Source of the DNA: an uncultured bacterium | GTDB lineage: Bacteria; Muiribacteriota; Ozemobacteria; Ozemobacterales; Ozemobacteraceae | DNA: 35,659 nt | Assembly: GCA_937949615.1 (NCBI GenBank) | Contig: CALEDQ010000034.1 | Span: forward strand, 1-35,659 | Direction of reading: 5' to 3' | Shown here: positions 15,314 through 25,900 of the stretch, one piece after another | How the letters are laid out: every line of letters begins with the position of its first letter | How positions within the stretch are numbered: position 1 is the first letter of the stretch | Position numbers and translations under genes: made by a program | Notes under the pieces: generated by a model | Database searches by the model: none | What the model was told of the DNA's origin: nothing | The model's input: only the letters and a program-made list of their open reading frames with translations

Positions 15314-18300
15314 TCAAGTCTGCTGATTATCTTCGGATTCCCGACGGGCGGCGCCGTGACAGAGAACGGCAAAACCGCAGTCGGCACATATTTCGCCGGC
15401 AGCAGGTTTCCATTCAGTCTCAGCCCTTATCTGCCTGACTGTCTGCAGAATCTCAGTTTCAAAAGCGACCATATCGGGTTCGATCTCTTCGAGCCTTAGG
15501 CCGTCAGCCGTCAGATAGGCAATGAACGACCGGGCAAAATTCAGACAGCCGGTTTCGCCCAGAACACCGCGCGCGGCCGCAATGCGGTAAAGCGCCAGCT
15601 GATCGCGGTAGCCGGCATGCGCTTCGGGTGAATAATGCCGTGTCTTGAAGTCGATGATGCTGATTTCGCCGTCACGCCGGTCGACCCGGTCGGCAAAGCC
15701 CCTGATAAAAAACTCGCCACCGGCATCACTGAATTTGACGTTCACCTCGGCCTCGATCATCCAGGGACCGGTTCTGCCAAGCTCTGAAGCGATATATTTG
15801 CGCATGATCGCACGCGCCATGCCGGCCGCCTCTTTTCCAGCATCGCCATAGCAGGGAAAAACAGCCGCCAGCTTTTCTTCTGCCAGCCTGGCCGCCGCCT
15901 CGGGCAAGGTCTCTGCATGCCCGCCGGCAGAGTGAAACAGCCGGATCGTCTCGTGAACGATGGTTCCGAGAGTGCCGGAAAAACTGACCGGGCGCTCAGA
16001 AAACGGGCTTATATGGCGGCTGGTGAAAAAGTAGCGCCGCGGGCAGGTTTTGAACAGCCTGAGATCCTGCAGCGAATAGATTTCCTGTTCGTGCGTAGCG
16101 GTAACGGTCGGGCTGGTCTGACGATTGATAAACCCGGCCACAGCTCTAAGATCCTTTTCCAGTTCGGCCTGGTCAGGCACCGGCATGGCCGGCACTTTTT
16201 TCTCGGCCGGCTGCTCATGACCGTTAAGCAGCCATGACTCGATGATTCCGCGCCAGTCGGGCAGCGGCAGAATCCTGCCGAGTTCGGGGTTCTGCCTGAT
16301 AATCTCGCAGACATCATGCAGCGGCTCGGCAGGTTTGGTTTCGTCTTCAGGCGGCAGACTGTGAATCTGTCTGCCGGTCACCACCAGCAGGTCTTCGGCC
16401 CGGGTAAAGGCGACATACAGCTTGCGGCGATCTTCGGCTTCAGCCGCCGCTTTATCCTGTTCAACATAGGCGGACAGGGCCGGTGAAGCCCCCTTGCCCG
16501 CCGGCAGTGACGGGTCATTTACAATCAGACCATGCTGTCGGTCAAAAAGAATGCGGCTCGTAGAACGGTAGGCACGTCGCTTGAGGAACGGGCAGATGAC
16601 GATCGGGAACTCAAGCCCCTTCGACTTGTGAATGGTCATGACCTTCACTGCGTCACCTTCCTCAAGACCCAGACCAGCCTCATCTTCGTCGATGTCAGCC
16701 ATCAGAATACGCTCGATATAAAGCAGAAAATCAGGCAGCGAAGTGAAAACCCCGTTCTGCTCAAAAGAGCGAACGATACCGATAAATTTGCCCAGATTAT
16801 TCTGCATGCGCAGTCGCCGCAGATCAGATTTTTGAGCAGCGGCGTATTCGTAAAACCCGGCCTGTTCAAGAATGGTGTGACAGAGATCGAGCAGACCAGG
16901 CCGCGAGCTGCGCTCTTTCAGCATCACAAACAGCTGCCTGAACTGTCGCGCCTTTTCCGGCAGCAGTTCTTCCTGCTGCGCAAGAATATGGGGCAGCAGC
17001 GACACCCTTTCATGACGCCCCGCCAGCGAAATGGTCGCCAGCTCAGAATCCTGCAGGCCATAGAGAGGGCCGGTCAGAATCTTGACGACCGCATGGTCAT
17101 CGTTGGGCTGATTTAAAAGTCTGAGAAACGCCAGAATTTCTTCGATCTCGCTGCGGTCATAAAAGCTGAAACCGCCCGACATCAGATAGGGAATCTGCCG
17201 GCCGGCGAGCGCGTCTTCGAAAGCCTTTGGCAGTGCTCTGACACTGCTGACAATGATTGCAATATCGCCGTAACTGGCGGCACGAGCCTGCCCGGTGCGC
17301 CGGTCAACCAGCCGCAGGCCAGAAGAAACGATAGTCTGCAGCATTTCGGCGATCTGTTCACAGGTCTCAGTGTCCGACTGTTCATCGGGAGCAGGCAGGC
17401 AGCTGACGGCCGGAAACCTGTGCGAGGCGCCCCGGCGGGCGTTCTGTCTGACAAACATTTTGCCGCAGTCGCCGCCCCTTTCGAGAAAGCTGTCGGCAAG
17501 CTCGATAATTTCGCGATACGAACGAAAATTATCGCGCAGAATTACATCATTGTCGCTGGCAAAGTCGCGAAAAGTGGCGATATTGGCACCCTGAAAGCGA
17601 TAGATGCTCTGCTTCTCATCGCCGACGACGCAGATGTGGCTGTCGCGGTCACGGCAGAAGGTGTCGACGATATCGAGCTGATCGGGGTTGTTGTCCTGAA
17701 ACTCATCGATGAGAAAGACGCGCCGGGCCGGCACTACACCCGCCTGCCGCAGGTCTTTCACCAGATTGCGACCCCGCAGAAGAATCTCGTCAAAATCTAG
17801 AAAACCCCGGCGTTCAAGTTCTTCAAGATAGCAGACATAGAACCGGAACAGCCATTCGAGAGTTCTTTTCTCAAGCTCGGTAGCAGAGACGGGCCGGTTT
17901 TTGAAAATTTCGCGCGCCAGGCCGTAGAATTCGGCCGGTTTGAGCAGATAGCGACGGATTCGGCTCAGCGCCCCCGGAAATTCGCGCACCAGTTTCATTG
18001 CCACCGCCGCGCCAAGAGCTTCGGGCCCTTCGATAATGCGGTCGCCGAACTTTTCGGCGAAACTGTCGACCAGTTCGGCAATCACCAGCTGCCGGTTGTT
18101 CTCGGCAATTACGGCATCAGAGCGGTCGAGGCCGGCACCGAACGGGTCCTGCCGCAGAAATCTTGAAATGAAAGAATGAAAAGTGGCGACTTCCATTTCA
18201 CGCAGTTTTGACGGGTGAATGCGGCGTTTATCGACGAGACGCGCCTTCATTTCGGCGGCGGCCTTGGTGGTATAGGTTATGGCAACGATTTCGTCAGGTC

Positions 18301-18472
18301 TGATGCCCTGTTCGAGCAGAGCGGCAATGCGGCGGGTCAGAACTTCCGTTTTGCCCGAGCCGGCACCGGCAGAAATGCGCATTTTGCCGCTGGCCGAAGC
18401 GAGAACTGCCTGCTGCTGTTCATCGGTGAGCCCGGCAATCAGGTCGACAAGCACCTGTGAAAGTTCAGACAT
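15314..18472 (-). CDS. UvrD/AddA-like helicase with C-terminal RecB-type nuclease and Fe-S cysteines
   Basis: A 1052-residue SF1A helicase-nuclease. Motor motifs are GAGSGKT (about residues 36-42), DEFQDNNPDQ (about 256) and VMTIHKSKGLEFP. The C-terminus carries a PD-(D/E)XK nuclease of the RecB/AddB family (GFADRVD then IIDFKT, about 920-945, then QLALYR). Cysteines CPRRYFF (about 809) and CADCGFAVLC (about 1027-1036) have the AddB-type C...CX2CX5C iron-sulfur arrangement. It probably processes double-strand breaks for recombination with its upstream partner. The frame is open from a GTG at 18481, but that GTG is part of the GGAGGTGA Shine-Dalgarno serving the ATG at 18472, so the latter is chosen. 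It overlaps the partner gene by 8 bp. Confidence 0.88.
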   Translation of the reverse strand: MSELSQVLVDLIAGLTDEQQQAVLASASGKMRISAGAGSGKTEVLTRRIAALLEQGIRPDEIVAITYTTKAAAEMKARLVDKRRIHPSKLREMEVATFHSFISRFLRQDPFGAGLDRSDAVIAENNRQLVIAELVDSFAEKFGDRIIEGPEALGAAVAMKLVREFPGALSRIRRYLLKPAEFYGLAREIFKNRPVSATELEKRTLEWLFRFYVCYLEELERRGFLDFDEILLRGRNLVKDLRQAGVVPARRVFLIDEFQDNNPDQLDIVDTFCRDRDSHICVVGDEKQSIYRFQGANIATFRDFASDNDVILRDNFRSYREIIELADSFLERGGDCGKMFVRQNARRGASHRFPAVSCLPAPDEQSDTETCEQIAEMLQTIVSSGLRLVDRRTGQARAASYGDIAIIVSSVRALPKAFEDALAGRQIPYLMSGGFSFYDRSEIEEILAFLRLLNQPNDDHAVVKILTGPLYGLQDSELATISLAGRHERVSLLPHILAQQEELLPEKARQFRQLFVMLKERSSRPGLLDLCHTILEQAGFYEYAAAQKSDLRRLRMQNNLGKFIGIVRSFEQNGVFTSLPDFLLYIERILMADIDEDEAGLGLEEGDAVKVMTIHKSKGLEFPIVICPFLKRRAYRSTSRILFDRQHGLIVNDPSLPAGKGASPALSAYVEQDKAAAEAEDRRKLYVAFTRAEDLLVVTGRQIHSLPPEDETKPAEPLHDVCEIIRQNPELGRILPLPDWRGIIESWLLNGHEQPAEKKVPAMPVPDQAELEKDLRAVAGFINRQTSPTVTATHEQEIYSLQDLRLFKTCPRRYFFTSRHISPFSERPVSFSGTLGTIVHETIRLFHSAGGHAETLPEAAARLAEEKLAAVFPCYGDAGKEAAGMARAIMRKYIASELGRTGPWMIEAEVNVKFSDAGGEFFIRGFADRVDRRDGEISIIDFKTRHYSPEAHAGYRDQLALYRIAAARGVLGETGCLNFARSFIAYLTADGLRLEEIEPDMVAFETEILQTVRQIRAETEWKPAAGEICADCGFAVLCHGAARRESEDNQQT

Positions 18473-21400
18473 GACCGTCACCTCCGGCTTTCAGAGCCGC
18501 GAGTCTTTCCTGGCAGAACGGCAGAAACTCACAGGCCGGCTGCCGGTTTGAATCATAATTCAGACATGACCGGGCATCAGGATGTGATGAAGGGCGACAG
18601 TCAAAGGTGCGATCACCCATGATTTCATCGAGAATTTCGACAATCTGCCGTTCGAAACCGTTCAAAACCGCCTCACTTACCGGCAGACCATAGTCGGGGC
18701 CGCAACCGGCGTTAAGCGAGGCTGAACGCAGATAACCGGCCTGCATTTCTTTATAAGCTTTCTTATATGGCTCTTTTTTAATATAGAGAAGCGCTGCCGC
18801 AGCGTTTTTATGGCCAAGCATACGACAGGCCAGCAGATAAAGCGGCATCTGCAGTTCACGCGGGCGCCCTTCCGTCGGAAAGGCCTGTTCAAAAACCTTT
18901 TCTGACGAGAGGGTATCTGAGCTGGTCTTGTAATCGACCACCAGCACCGAGTCGTCATTCAAACGCACCAGGCGGTCGAAACGACCCCTGAACCGGCAGC
19001 CGTGCAGCTTGAAATTGAACTGGTGTTCGACCCCGATCGTGGCGCGGGCCGGCAGCTGGCCACAGTCATAGATGGCGGCGCCATAAAGCGGCAGAGCCTT
19101 GAGAATTGTGTCAGATTCAAGATGGCGCTGAAAAAATTCGATATTGCCAAGCAACGGCGCAGCAGCGGCCGCGAAGATTTCCTGCAGATCTTTTTCATCC
19201 GGCTTTTTACCGAGTTCCCAGATGCTGCCAGGCCGGTGCAGATGTTCCAGGCAGGCGTGAAAAGCGTTACCGGTAATGAAATGCGGCAGCTTTGCAAGCA
19301 GCGGGTCCTGAATTCTCAGAATGTTGAGAAAGAAAAAGCGACGCGGGCAATCGACGTAATTTGCCAGCGAACTGGCGGTAAAACAATAGTCTTCTGGCAG
19401 CTGAATCATGTCGGTGGCATGAGTGGTAAAACTGCGCGGCCTGACGCCATGCACTGATGCGCCCGCAGGCAGACACTGTTCGACTTCCTGAAGCACCGGT
19501 TCGATGGCCGCGAGCATTTCCGGGCTGAGGCGGGTCAGGCGGGTTCTTACCTCACCCAGTGTCAGCGGCCGGTCTTCGGCTTCTGCCGTTTCTGGCTGCA
19601 GACCGATCTCGTGCAGAAATGGCGCCGGCGATGCCGGGTCAGAACCAAGCCGTTGCGGATAAGTAAGAATCAGGCTCTCTTTGGCACGCGTCATGGCGAC
19701 ATAGAACAGACGCCGTTCTTCTTCGAGGTGGTCTTCGATACTGACCGGGTAAGGGTTGAAAAAGCTGACCGGTCGCGGCATCTGATCGAAACGCCGGCGC
19801 AGCTCTTCAATTGAGGGCGTTGGCACCAGCAGATTCTCGCGCAGATTGACCGGAAACTGGCCTTCACACAGGCCACAGACGGCAACCACCGGAAATTCAA
19901 GCCCCTTCGACTGATGCACCGTCATGATGCGCACACCGTCGACCGGGGTGTCATTAACCTGCTCAAGCGTCGAAGCATAATAGGTCAGCCACTCGTCGAA
20001 GCCGGGCATCAGATCTGATACGGTCGGCGGCCGGTTGTACTGCGCCTGAAACATTTCGCAGTAATCGGCGAGCATCGAGCGGAAATGCAGAATATTGCGC
20101 GCCGGTGCCGATGAAGGGTTCTGCAGCAGATGCGAAACAGTGAACAGAAGCCTGGCGAGAACCGCCGGCAGCGGTTCACCCGCGCAACCACCGAGAATAT
20201 TAACCATTTCAGCAAATGAAGCTGCTCTGAGCATAGTCTCAGAGTCAGTTTCAGGCAGCGTCGAGAAATCGCCGCCGCTGATCTTTTCGAGAACGTTCTG
20301 CATCGTCACCGATGGCGAAAGTTCGGCCAGCACCGCCTGTATCCAGAGTGGGCTGAGCCTGAAAACCGGTGAGGCAAAAGCCCGCTGCAGAGCATTATTG
20401 CGTTCGGGGCCGCTTTCGCTGGCAGCAATCTTCAGCAGCGCAACCAGAGCGATCACCTCTTCAGACCTGAAAAATTTCATGTCACCGGCGATTTCGAACG
20501 GCACATGCAGAGCCTGCAGGCATTCGGCGATCAGGTCGATCTGGTAATTGTTGCGCACCAGAATGGCAATTTCAGAGGGTTTATAAACCCTTTCGCCGCC
20601 ATAAACCATCAGTGCGGCGAGCTTTCTTGCCAGCATTCTCGCCTCTTCAAGCTCATCTCTGGCCCTGAACAGCCTGACGCTGCCCTGGCGGTCACTGAAG
20701 GCCTGCAAAGCGCCGTCGGTCTGCGAACCGTTCTTCCAGGCCAGACGGCCGGCGGCTTCGACAATGCCGCGGGCCGAGCGGTAATTGATTTCGAGCGGAA
20801 AAACCCTGGCGTTGAAACGCTTTTTAAATGGGCCATTGGCGGTCATCATCGAGGGGTCGGCACCCCTGAAACGGTAGATACTCTGGCGCGGGTCTCCGAT
20901 AACCGCAGTTTTAACGGTATCATCTTCGCCCTTGAGCAGACAAAGCAGCAGAAACTGCGCCGGATCGGTATCCTGAAACTCATCGACGAGAATAACCTTG
21001 AAACGGTCGCGGTAAGTGCCAGCAATAGCCGGGTTCTGCAGCACTCTGATACTGAGGCTTATCAGATCGCGAAAATCGAGATAGCCGGTCGAGGCCCTTT
21101 CCCGCTCATAGAGACGAAAAAGATTCAGCAATTCGCCAAGCCGCGCCCGCGTTCGATCAGACAGATTCTGACAGACTTTTATTGCCGCGGCAAAGTCATC
21201 GACATCGACCAGATTTGATTTTAACAGCGAGATGAACGTCAGCACTTCCTGTTGAAAGCCGCGCCGACAAAGCACCTTGCCGAACTCGACAAAAGCTTCT
21301 GGCTGCTGGCGGCCACAGACAGTGCTCATCATCAGGGCTTCCTTGAAGCCGGTCAGCAGTTTGAAATCAGGTTTGATACCGACCAGCCAGTATTGCTCTC

Positions 21401-21710
21401 GCAAAATACGGGCGCAGAATGAATGAAAAGTCGATATCCAGCACTGATCGAAGCTGTGCGGGTAATATTGCAGCACCCGCTCACGCAGTTCGAGAGCGGC
21501 CTTGTCAGAAAAGGTCAGAGCCAGAATCTCTCGCAGTCTGGTGCCCTTCTGCAGCAGATCGCCGATCAGCACTGAGATGGTTCTCGTTTTGCCGGTGCCG
21601 GGGCCGGCGACAATCAGCGATGGCCGGCTGAATTTTCTGATAATGGCAGTCTGCTGCTCGTTGAGCTTTTTCAGATCTTCTGCCAGTGATGGTATTGCTG
21701 CCTGGTTCAT
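18465..21710 (-). CDS. Second UvrD-like helicase-nuclease, partner of the downstream gene
   Basis: A 1081-residue paralogue of the following gene. GPGTGKT is at residues 36-42, DEFQDTDPAQ near 242, and MTVHQSKGLEFPVV marks motif V. The C-terminal nuclease shows RGRFDRLV then LVVDYKTS (about 910-930) and ELQMPLYLL. Cysteines occur in CPRRFFF (about 786) and three more near residues 1048-1068 (SCLN, PACEF, LPFC), again an AddB-like iron-sulfur set. Having a motor and a nuclease in both subunits resembles mycobacterial AdnAB more than RecBCD or classical AddAB. Both Walker A motifs look intact. It probably forms a heterodimeric end-resection machine, also active against linear phage DNA. No clear Shine-Dalgarno was seen before the ATG. 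Confidence 0.87.
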   Translation of the reverse strand: MNQAAIPSLAEDLKKLNEQQTAIIRKFSRPSLIVAGPGTGKTRTISVLIGDLLQKGTRLREILALTFSDKAALELRERVLQYYPHSFDQCWISTFHSFCARILREQYWLVGIKPDFKLLTGFKEALMMSTVCGRQQPEAFVEFGKVLCRRGFQQEVLTFISLLKSNLVDVDDFAAAIKVCQNLSDRTRARLGELLNLFRLYERERASTGYLDFRDLISLSIRVLQNPAIAGTYRDRFKVILVDEFQDTDPAQFLLLCLLKGEDDTVKTAVIGDPRQSIYRFRGADPSMMTANGPFKKRFNARVFPLEINYRSARGIVEAAGRLAWKNGSQTDGALQAFSDRQGSVRLFRARDELEEARMLARKLAALMVYGGERVYKPSEIAILVRNNYQIDLIAECLQALHVPFEIAGDMKFFRSEEVIALVALLKIAASESGPERNNALQRAFASPVFRLSPLWIQAVLAELSPSVTMQNVLEKISGGDFSTLPETDSETMLRAASFAEMVNILGGCAGEPLPAVLARLLFTVSHLLQNPSSAPARNILHFRSMLADYCEMFQAQYNRPPTVSDLMPGFDEWLTYYASTLEQVNDTPVDGVRIMTVHQSKGLEFPVVAVCGLCEGQFPVNLRENLLVPTPSIEELRRRFDQMPRPVSFFNPYPVSIEDHLEEERRLFYVAMTRAKESLILTYPQRLGSDPASPAPFLHEIGLQPETAEAEDRPLTLGEVRTRLTRLSPEMLAAIEPVLQEVEQCLPAGASVHGVRPRSFTTHATDMIQLPEDYCFTASSLANYVDCPRRFFFLNILRIQDPLLAKLPHFITGNAFHACLEHLHRPGSIWELGKKPDEKDLQEIFAAAAAPLLGNIEFFQRHLESDTILKALPLYGAAIYDCGQLPARATIGVEHQFNFKLHGCRFRGRFDRLVRLNDDSVLVVDYKTSSDTLSSEKVFEQAFPTEGRPRELQMPLYLLACRMLGHKNAAAALLYIKKEPYKKAYKEMQAGYLRSASLNAGCGPDYGLPVSEAVLNGFERQIVEILDEIMGDRTFDCRPSSHPDARSCLNYDSNRQPACEFLPFCQERLAALKAGGDGHV

Positions 21711-21775
21711 AGGCAGTCAGTTTACTGCATCCACGGGCCGGCCGGCAAATCTTATCTGCCAATGTTCTGGCCTGC

Positions 21776-21804
21776 TTGCATCGGGCGGCGGTCTGGCATA
21801 TATT
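21776..21804 (+). promoter_or_regulatory. Probable promoter of the M42 peptidase gene
   Basis: TTGCAT (21776-21781) and TATATT (21799-21804) are separated by 17 bp. Transcription from about 21811 would give a leader of roughly 20 nt before the ATG at 21830. It lies in the 119-bp gap shared with the divergent helicase-nuclease operon. Confidence 0.55.
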
Positions 21805-21829
21805 CACAAAAAAAGAAAGTTGAGTTTTT

Positions 21830-22855
21830 ATGGCAGCAGCAAAAAAAGAGCGCATCGTCGACATTCTCGAAGAAATTTCGGCCATTCACTCGCCGACCGG
21901 CTTTACACACAACGTTCTCACCCACATCGAAAAAATGCTCAAAAAAGCGGGCATTAAAACCCACTACACCAACAAAGGCGCCCTGATCGCCGGCAATCAC
22001 CCGAAACCGGAAATTGCCGTGGCCGGCCACATCGACACTCTCGGTCTCATGGTCAGGGAAATACGCGGCGATGGCCAGCTCGGTTTTACCAGACTGGGCG
22101 GGCCGCTGCTGCCTGCGTTCGAAGGCAAAACCGTACGCATCTTCACCGCTGCCGGCAAAAAGTTCTCGGGTAGTCTGATTCTCAATAACCCGGCGGCACA
22201 TGTTAACAACAAGGCCGGCGAAGAAACCCGCACCGACCAGAACATGCATATCAGACTCGATGCCGAAGTCAGCAACGCCGAAGACACCTGTAAGCTCGGC
22301 ATTCAGGTCGGTGATTTCGTCGCTTTCGATGCCGGTTTTGAATACACCGACACCGGCTTCGTCAAAAGCCATTTTCTCGATGACAAGGCCGGCTGCGCCG
22401 CCATGCTCGATGCAATGCTGACCCTGGGCAGTAAGGCTCTCGATCGACTGCCGGTGATGTTTTTCTTCTCGAACTACGAAGAAGTCGGGCATGGTGCCTG
22501 CGCCGGCATTCCGGAAACAGTCAAGGAACTGCTGGTCGTCGACATGGGTGTTGTCGGTTCAGGCGTTACCGGCAATGAAACATCTGTCTCGATCTGCGTT
22601 AAAGATTCAAGCGGCCCGTATGATTACGAGCTCAGATGCAGACTGGCTCAGCTGGCCGTTAAGAAAAAAATTCCGTATAAGCTCGACGTTTTCCCGTTTT
22701 ACGGCTCAGATGGCTCTGCGGCATTAAGGGCAGGGCACGACCTGCGCGTCGGACTGATCGGCCCAGGGGTTTCGGCTTCACACGGCAATGAGCGCACACA
22801 TCTCAAAGGTCTGCTGGCCACCAGAGATCTGGTTCTGGCCTATCTTAAAATCTGA
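21830..22855 (+). CDS. M42-family metallo-aminopeptidase/endoglucanase-like peptidase
   Basis: A 341-residue cytosolic dinuclear metallopeptidase. Metal and catalytic residues are recognisable in order: AGHIDT (H67, D69), FLDDKAGC (bridging D184 or D185), NYEEVGHG (E217/E218), VVDMG (D238) and ASHGNERTH (H318 or H324). The length is typical of M42 enzymes, which form large tetrahedral complexes and trim peptides from the N-terminus. Some members are annotated as glucanases or deblocking aminopeptidases, and the exact specificity cannot be read here. It is a single-gene unit with its own promoter and a hairpin terminator just downstream. Confidence 0.93.
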   Translation: MAAAKKERIVDILEEISAIHSPTGFTHNVLTHIEKMLKKAGIKTHYTNKGALIAGNHPKPEIAVAGHIDTLGLMVREIRGDGQLGFTRLGGPLLPAFEGKTVRIFTAAGKKFSGSLILNNPAAHVNNKAGEETRTDQNMHIRLDAEVSNAEDTCKLGIQVGDFVAFDAGFEYTDTGFVKSHFLDDKAGCAAMLDAMLTLGSKALDRLPVMFFFSNYEEVGHGACAGIPETVKELLVVDMGVVGSGVTGNETSVSICVKDSSGPYDYELRCRLAQLAVKKKIPYKLDVFPFYGSDGSAALRAGHDLRVGLIGPGVSASHGNERTHLKGLLATRDLVLAYLKI

Positions 22856-22881
22856 ATTTAAATATTTTTCCGGAATGAAAA

Positions 22882-22907
22882 AAGGGCTGCCCGCAAGGGC
22901 AGCCCTT
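22882..22907. terminator. Hairpin terminator between convergent genes
   Basis: A perfect 9-bp stem GGGCTGCCC (22884-22892) and GGGCAGCCC (22897-22905) with a GCAA tetraloop is flanked by an A-run on the left and TT on the right. It separates the M42 peptidase gene from the convergent 1609-residue secreted protein gene and works best for the minus strand, where the A-run becomes a U-tract. Confidence 0.75.
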
Positions 22908-22923
22908 CTGCTGTAACCCAGTC

Positions 22924-25900
22924 TTACTGGTTTCTGATAGTCTTGTCGAGGGTTCTGATGATCAGGTTCGAACCATAGACAGGCACTGAAGTTTTGTAGG
23001 TTCTGGTTTTGAAGGTGTTACCACCAATCTGAGGCGCACCCCATTTCCAGGTGCTCCAGGGATTGTTGATATCAGCCAGGCTGCCGGCAGTGTAGAAATC
23101 CCAGTCGCGGGCATTGTCACTGGCAATGATCTTGACCGGGATTGCCATCGGGAACTGAGCCTCAGCACCGCGGAACACCGCAGTTGCCTGACTGGTTGTG
23201 CTGGCGATTTTGCCGGAAGCAACCGAAGTGCTGTTCCAGCCGGCTGAGATGCTGCGCGATTTTTCGGCGCCGATCGAATCGAAGTAGTTGAAGGTCAGAG
23301 TTGCGGTGGCAATACCGGCGTTATCGCTGACGCCGACCTGGAACACGACTTCAACGTTGTCTTCAACGAAGCGCGGCGGCAGGAACGATGTTCCATTACC
23401 GGTAACGTTATCGATCTGTTTGGTATAGGCAGAATCGTTGAAGGGGGCCACGATCTGATCACCCATTGATTTGAGAGACTGATAATAACCGACCTTGCCG
23501 TTGATATAACCGTCGGCAGTTGCATCAGCAGCCCAGGTTGAGCTCAGATCACTGAAATTCTCGTCAAAGGTGGTCTTGGTCAGGTTCTTGAACGAATAAT
23601 CGCTGTATTTACTTACCGGCACGCCGGCAGCTCTTGCAGCTTTAAGCATCAAGGGGAAGTAAGACACGGTATTGTCTTTGAGCTCGGTCATGATACCGTA
23701 TGGGTTCGGCGGCATATTGTCACGAACATGCAGAACCAGGTTGAGAGGAGTTTCTGCCAGCTTGTTACCAGATGAATCGGTAACTTCGAGATAGAACTCA
23801 TAAGGTTTGATGGTTTTGGCAACCGCATCGTAGTAACCGGGAGTGTTGTTGGCATAACCAGCCGGAATCTTGAGAGAGCCGCCATTACCGACACAGATGA
23901 AATTAAGCGGAACCTTGTAGAACACCTTGGCAAAGTATGAGATATTGCCGTTGGCAGCGGTTTCGCTGAAAGTCTGTGATTCTTTCTGCAGGCGCTGGTT
24001 GTTTTCAACAACCGCACCAGCAGCGTTTTTCGTATAGTAGTGGCTGTAGAGAGTATCAAAATTCAGGCCGGCTCTGGCTTTAAGATATCTGCCGGCAGCA
24101 TCACGCGACGAAGTTTCGAAAGCCAGACGAATCTTGCGATTCAGCAGTTTTGCAAATACCGGCTTAAGGTTCAGCTGAGCACTTGGTTTGCCAGAAGCAA
24201 TCAGGCTGTTGATCTGCGACTGGGTCGAAACATTGTGCAGGCGGTTAGCGTCATAGGTTGCCTTGTTGGTAATACCAAGTTCGTTGTCAACCGCTTCCCA
24301 GGGGTTGTTGTCAGAGAAAGCCATGCGAACCTGTGCCGGATTGGCTTTGCCGGCCGGGCCAACGCCCACTGCCAGATCGTTACCGGTTTCACCGAACAGA
24401 TTGTTGGGGTTGGTTTCAGCATAAAGAATGCGGGGCTGCTGCATGTCGATGATCTTAACCGTGGTCTTCGATTCGAGAACCATGTCTTTCGGCAGCGTGA
24501 TGAACGTACTGACGATCCATTCAGTTCCGTTCCAGACCTTGATGTACATGTCATACTCGAACATGCGGCGCATGGTTATTACCAGAGTGGCTTCGGTCGG
24601 ATCGGTCGGCGGCAGGTCACCACCGGTCTGTGTAACGATCGGAGAGTTAACCGAGAAAACCGTAGATTCAGGTTTAACTGTTACTTCCATGGGTTCACCA
24701 GGTTTGCTGTTATCCTGAATCAGGAACTTCTTCTGAACTTCGTAGCCGCCACCAGCCTTGGGAACCTTGTATTCAAGATGAGCAGTAACACGGATTTTGC
24801 TGTTGGCAGCCCAGCGGACGTCACCGACTTTGTTCATGAACTGAAATTCAGGCTTGCGGTTAACATAGAACGGGTTCTTTTCACTGCCATCTGGGTTAAC
24901 CCCTTTGTCTTCCATCAGTTTCGCAGCGACGTAGTTGAAATTTTTCGAAGCCGGATTGGTATCGTTAGACTTCGAAACATCGAAGAACAGGTTCGTCTGC
25001 GAGGCAACGTCCATTCTCCAGTAATAGCTTTTGCCGGCTTCAAGACCATGGAAACCACCGGTCGGCTGAGCACCGGTCTGCGGGTGCCAGTAGGTATTAT
25101 CTTTAAGATAAGCTTTAGTGCCGGAATCAAGAGAAGGAACAACGTCGCAGCGCTGAATTCTTGCTGTTTCCAGAGTATTCGACTGTGGCGGCACGTTACC
25201 TGAAACCACGATCGGCACCATGGCGAAGGTTGTGTCACTGCCTTCAAGAATCTGACCCAGATAGGTCGAGGCCGAAGCTGTCATGAACTTGAATTCAGGT
25301 TTCAGCATAATGGCATTGAGCGCGTCAACGCCAGAATACTGATCATAACTGCCCGATTTAACCGGCAGAGCCTTTTCACCCTTTCTGAGAACCGTTGGCA
25401 GGTCGTCGATCGTACTGCCGAAAGTGAGCAGGTCATAATCATACCAGTCGTAAAGAACCTGACAGGTCATGATGTATTTGCCTGGCACCGGCGAGTAGAA
25501 ATAATGGTAGTGGTTCATACCGGTATTGGTATTGATCGGCGGTTTGGGCTCAAGCGCCTTGCAAACCGGGTTACCATAAAGGTCTTCAACCAGCCAGGTT
25601 CTCCAGCGATAGAAAACCTTACCGCCCTTGGTCGAAGATTCAGGGTTAACGATCGAAGTGATGAAACCGCCGTGTCTGCCGTCTTTATCCCAGTCTGGCG
25701 AGGCATCCGGGTCGGTCGGGTCCTGGGTTCCGTCGGGCAGCGGGTAGTTTTCAACCATGAAGAAGTAGAGCTTGTCAGGTGAAAGAGAAGATGGCATCGG
25801 GCTGATCAGGCCAACATTCTGCGCAGTCGATCTGGCAAGAGTGTTGGGCATCGGAATCGTATTGAGATAGGGCCCGATGATGTCGAGAAAAGACTTTTTG

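Noticed and set aside
24040..25203. 387-residue plus-strand frame inside the giant secreted protein gene
   Set aside because: Antisense shadow; the minus strand has a signal peptide, Shine-Dalgarno and continuous 1609 codons.
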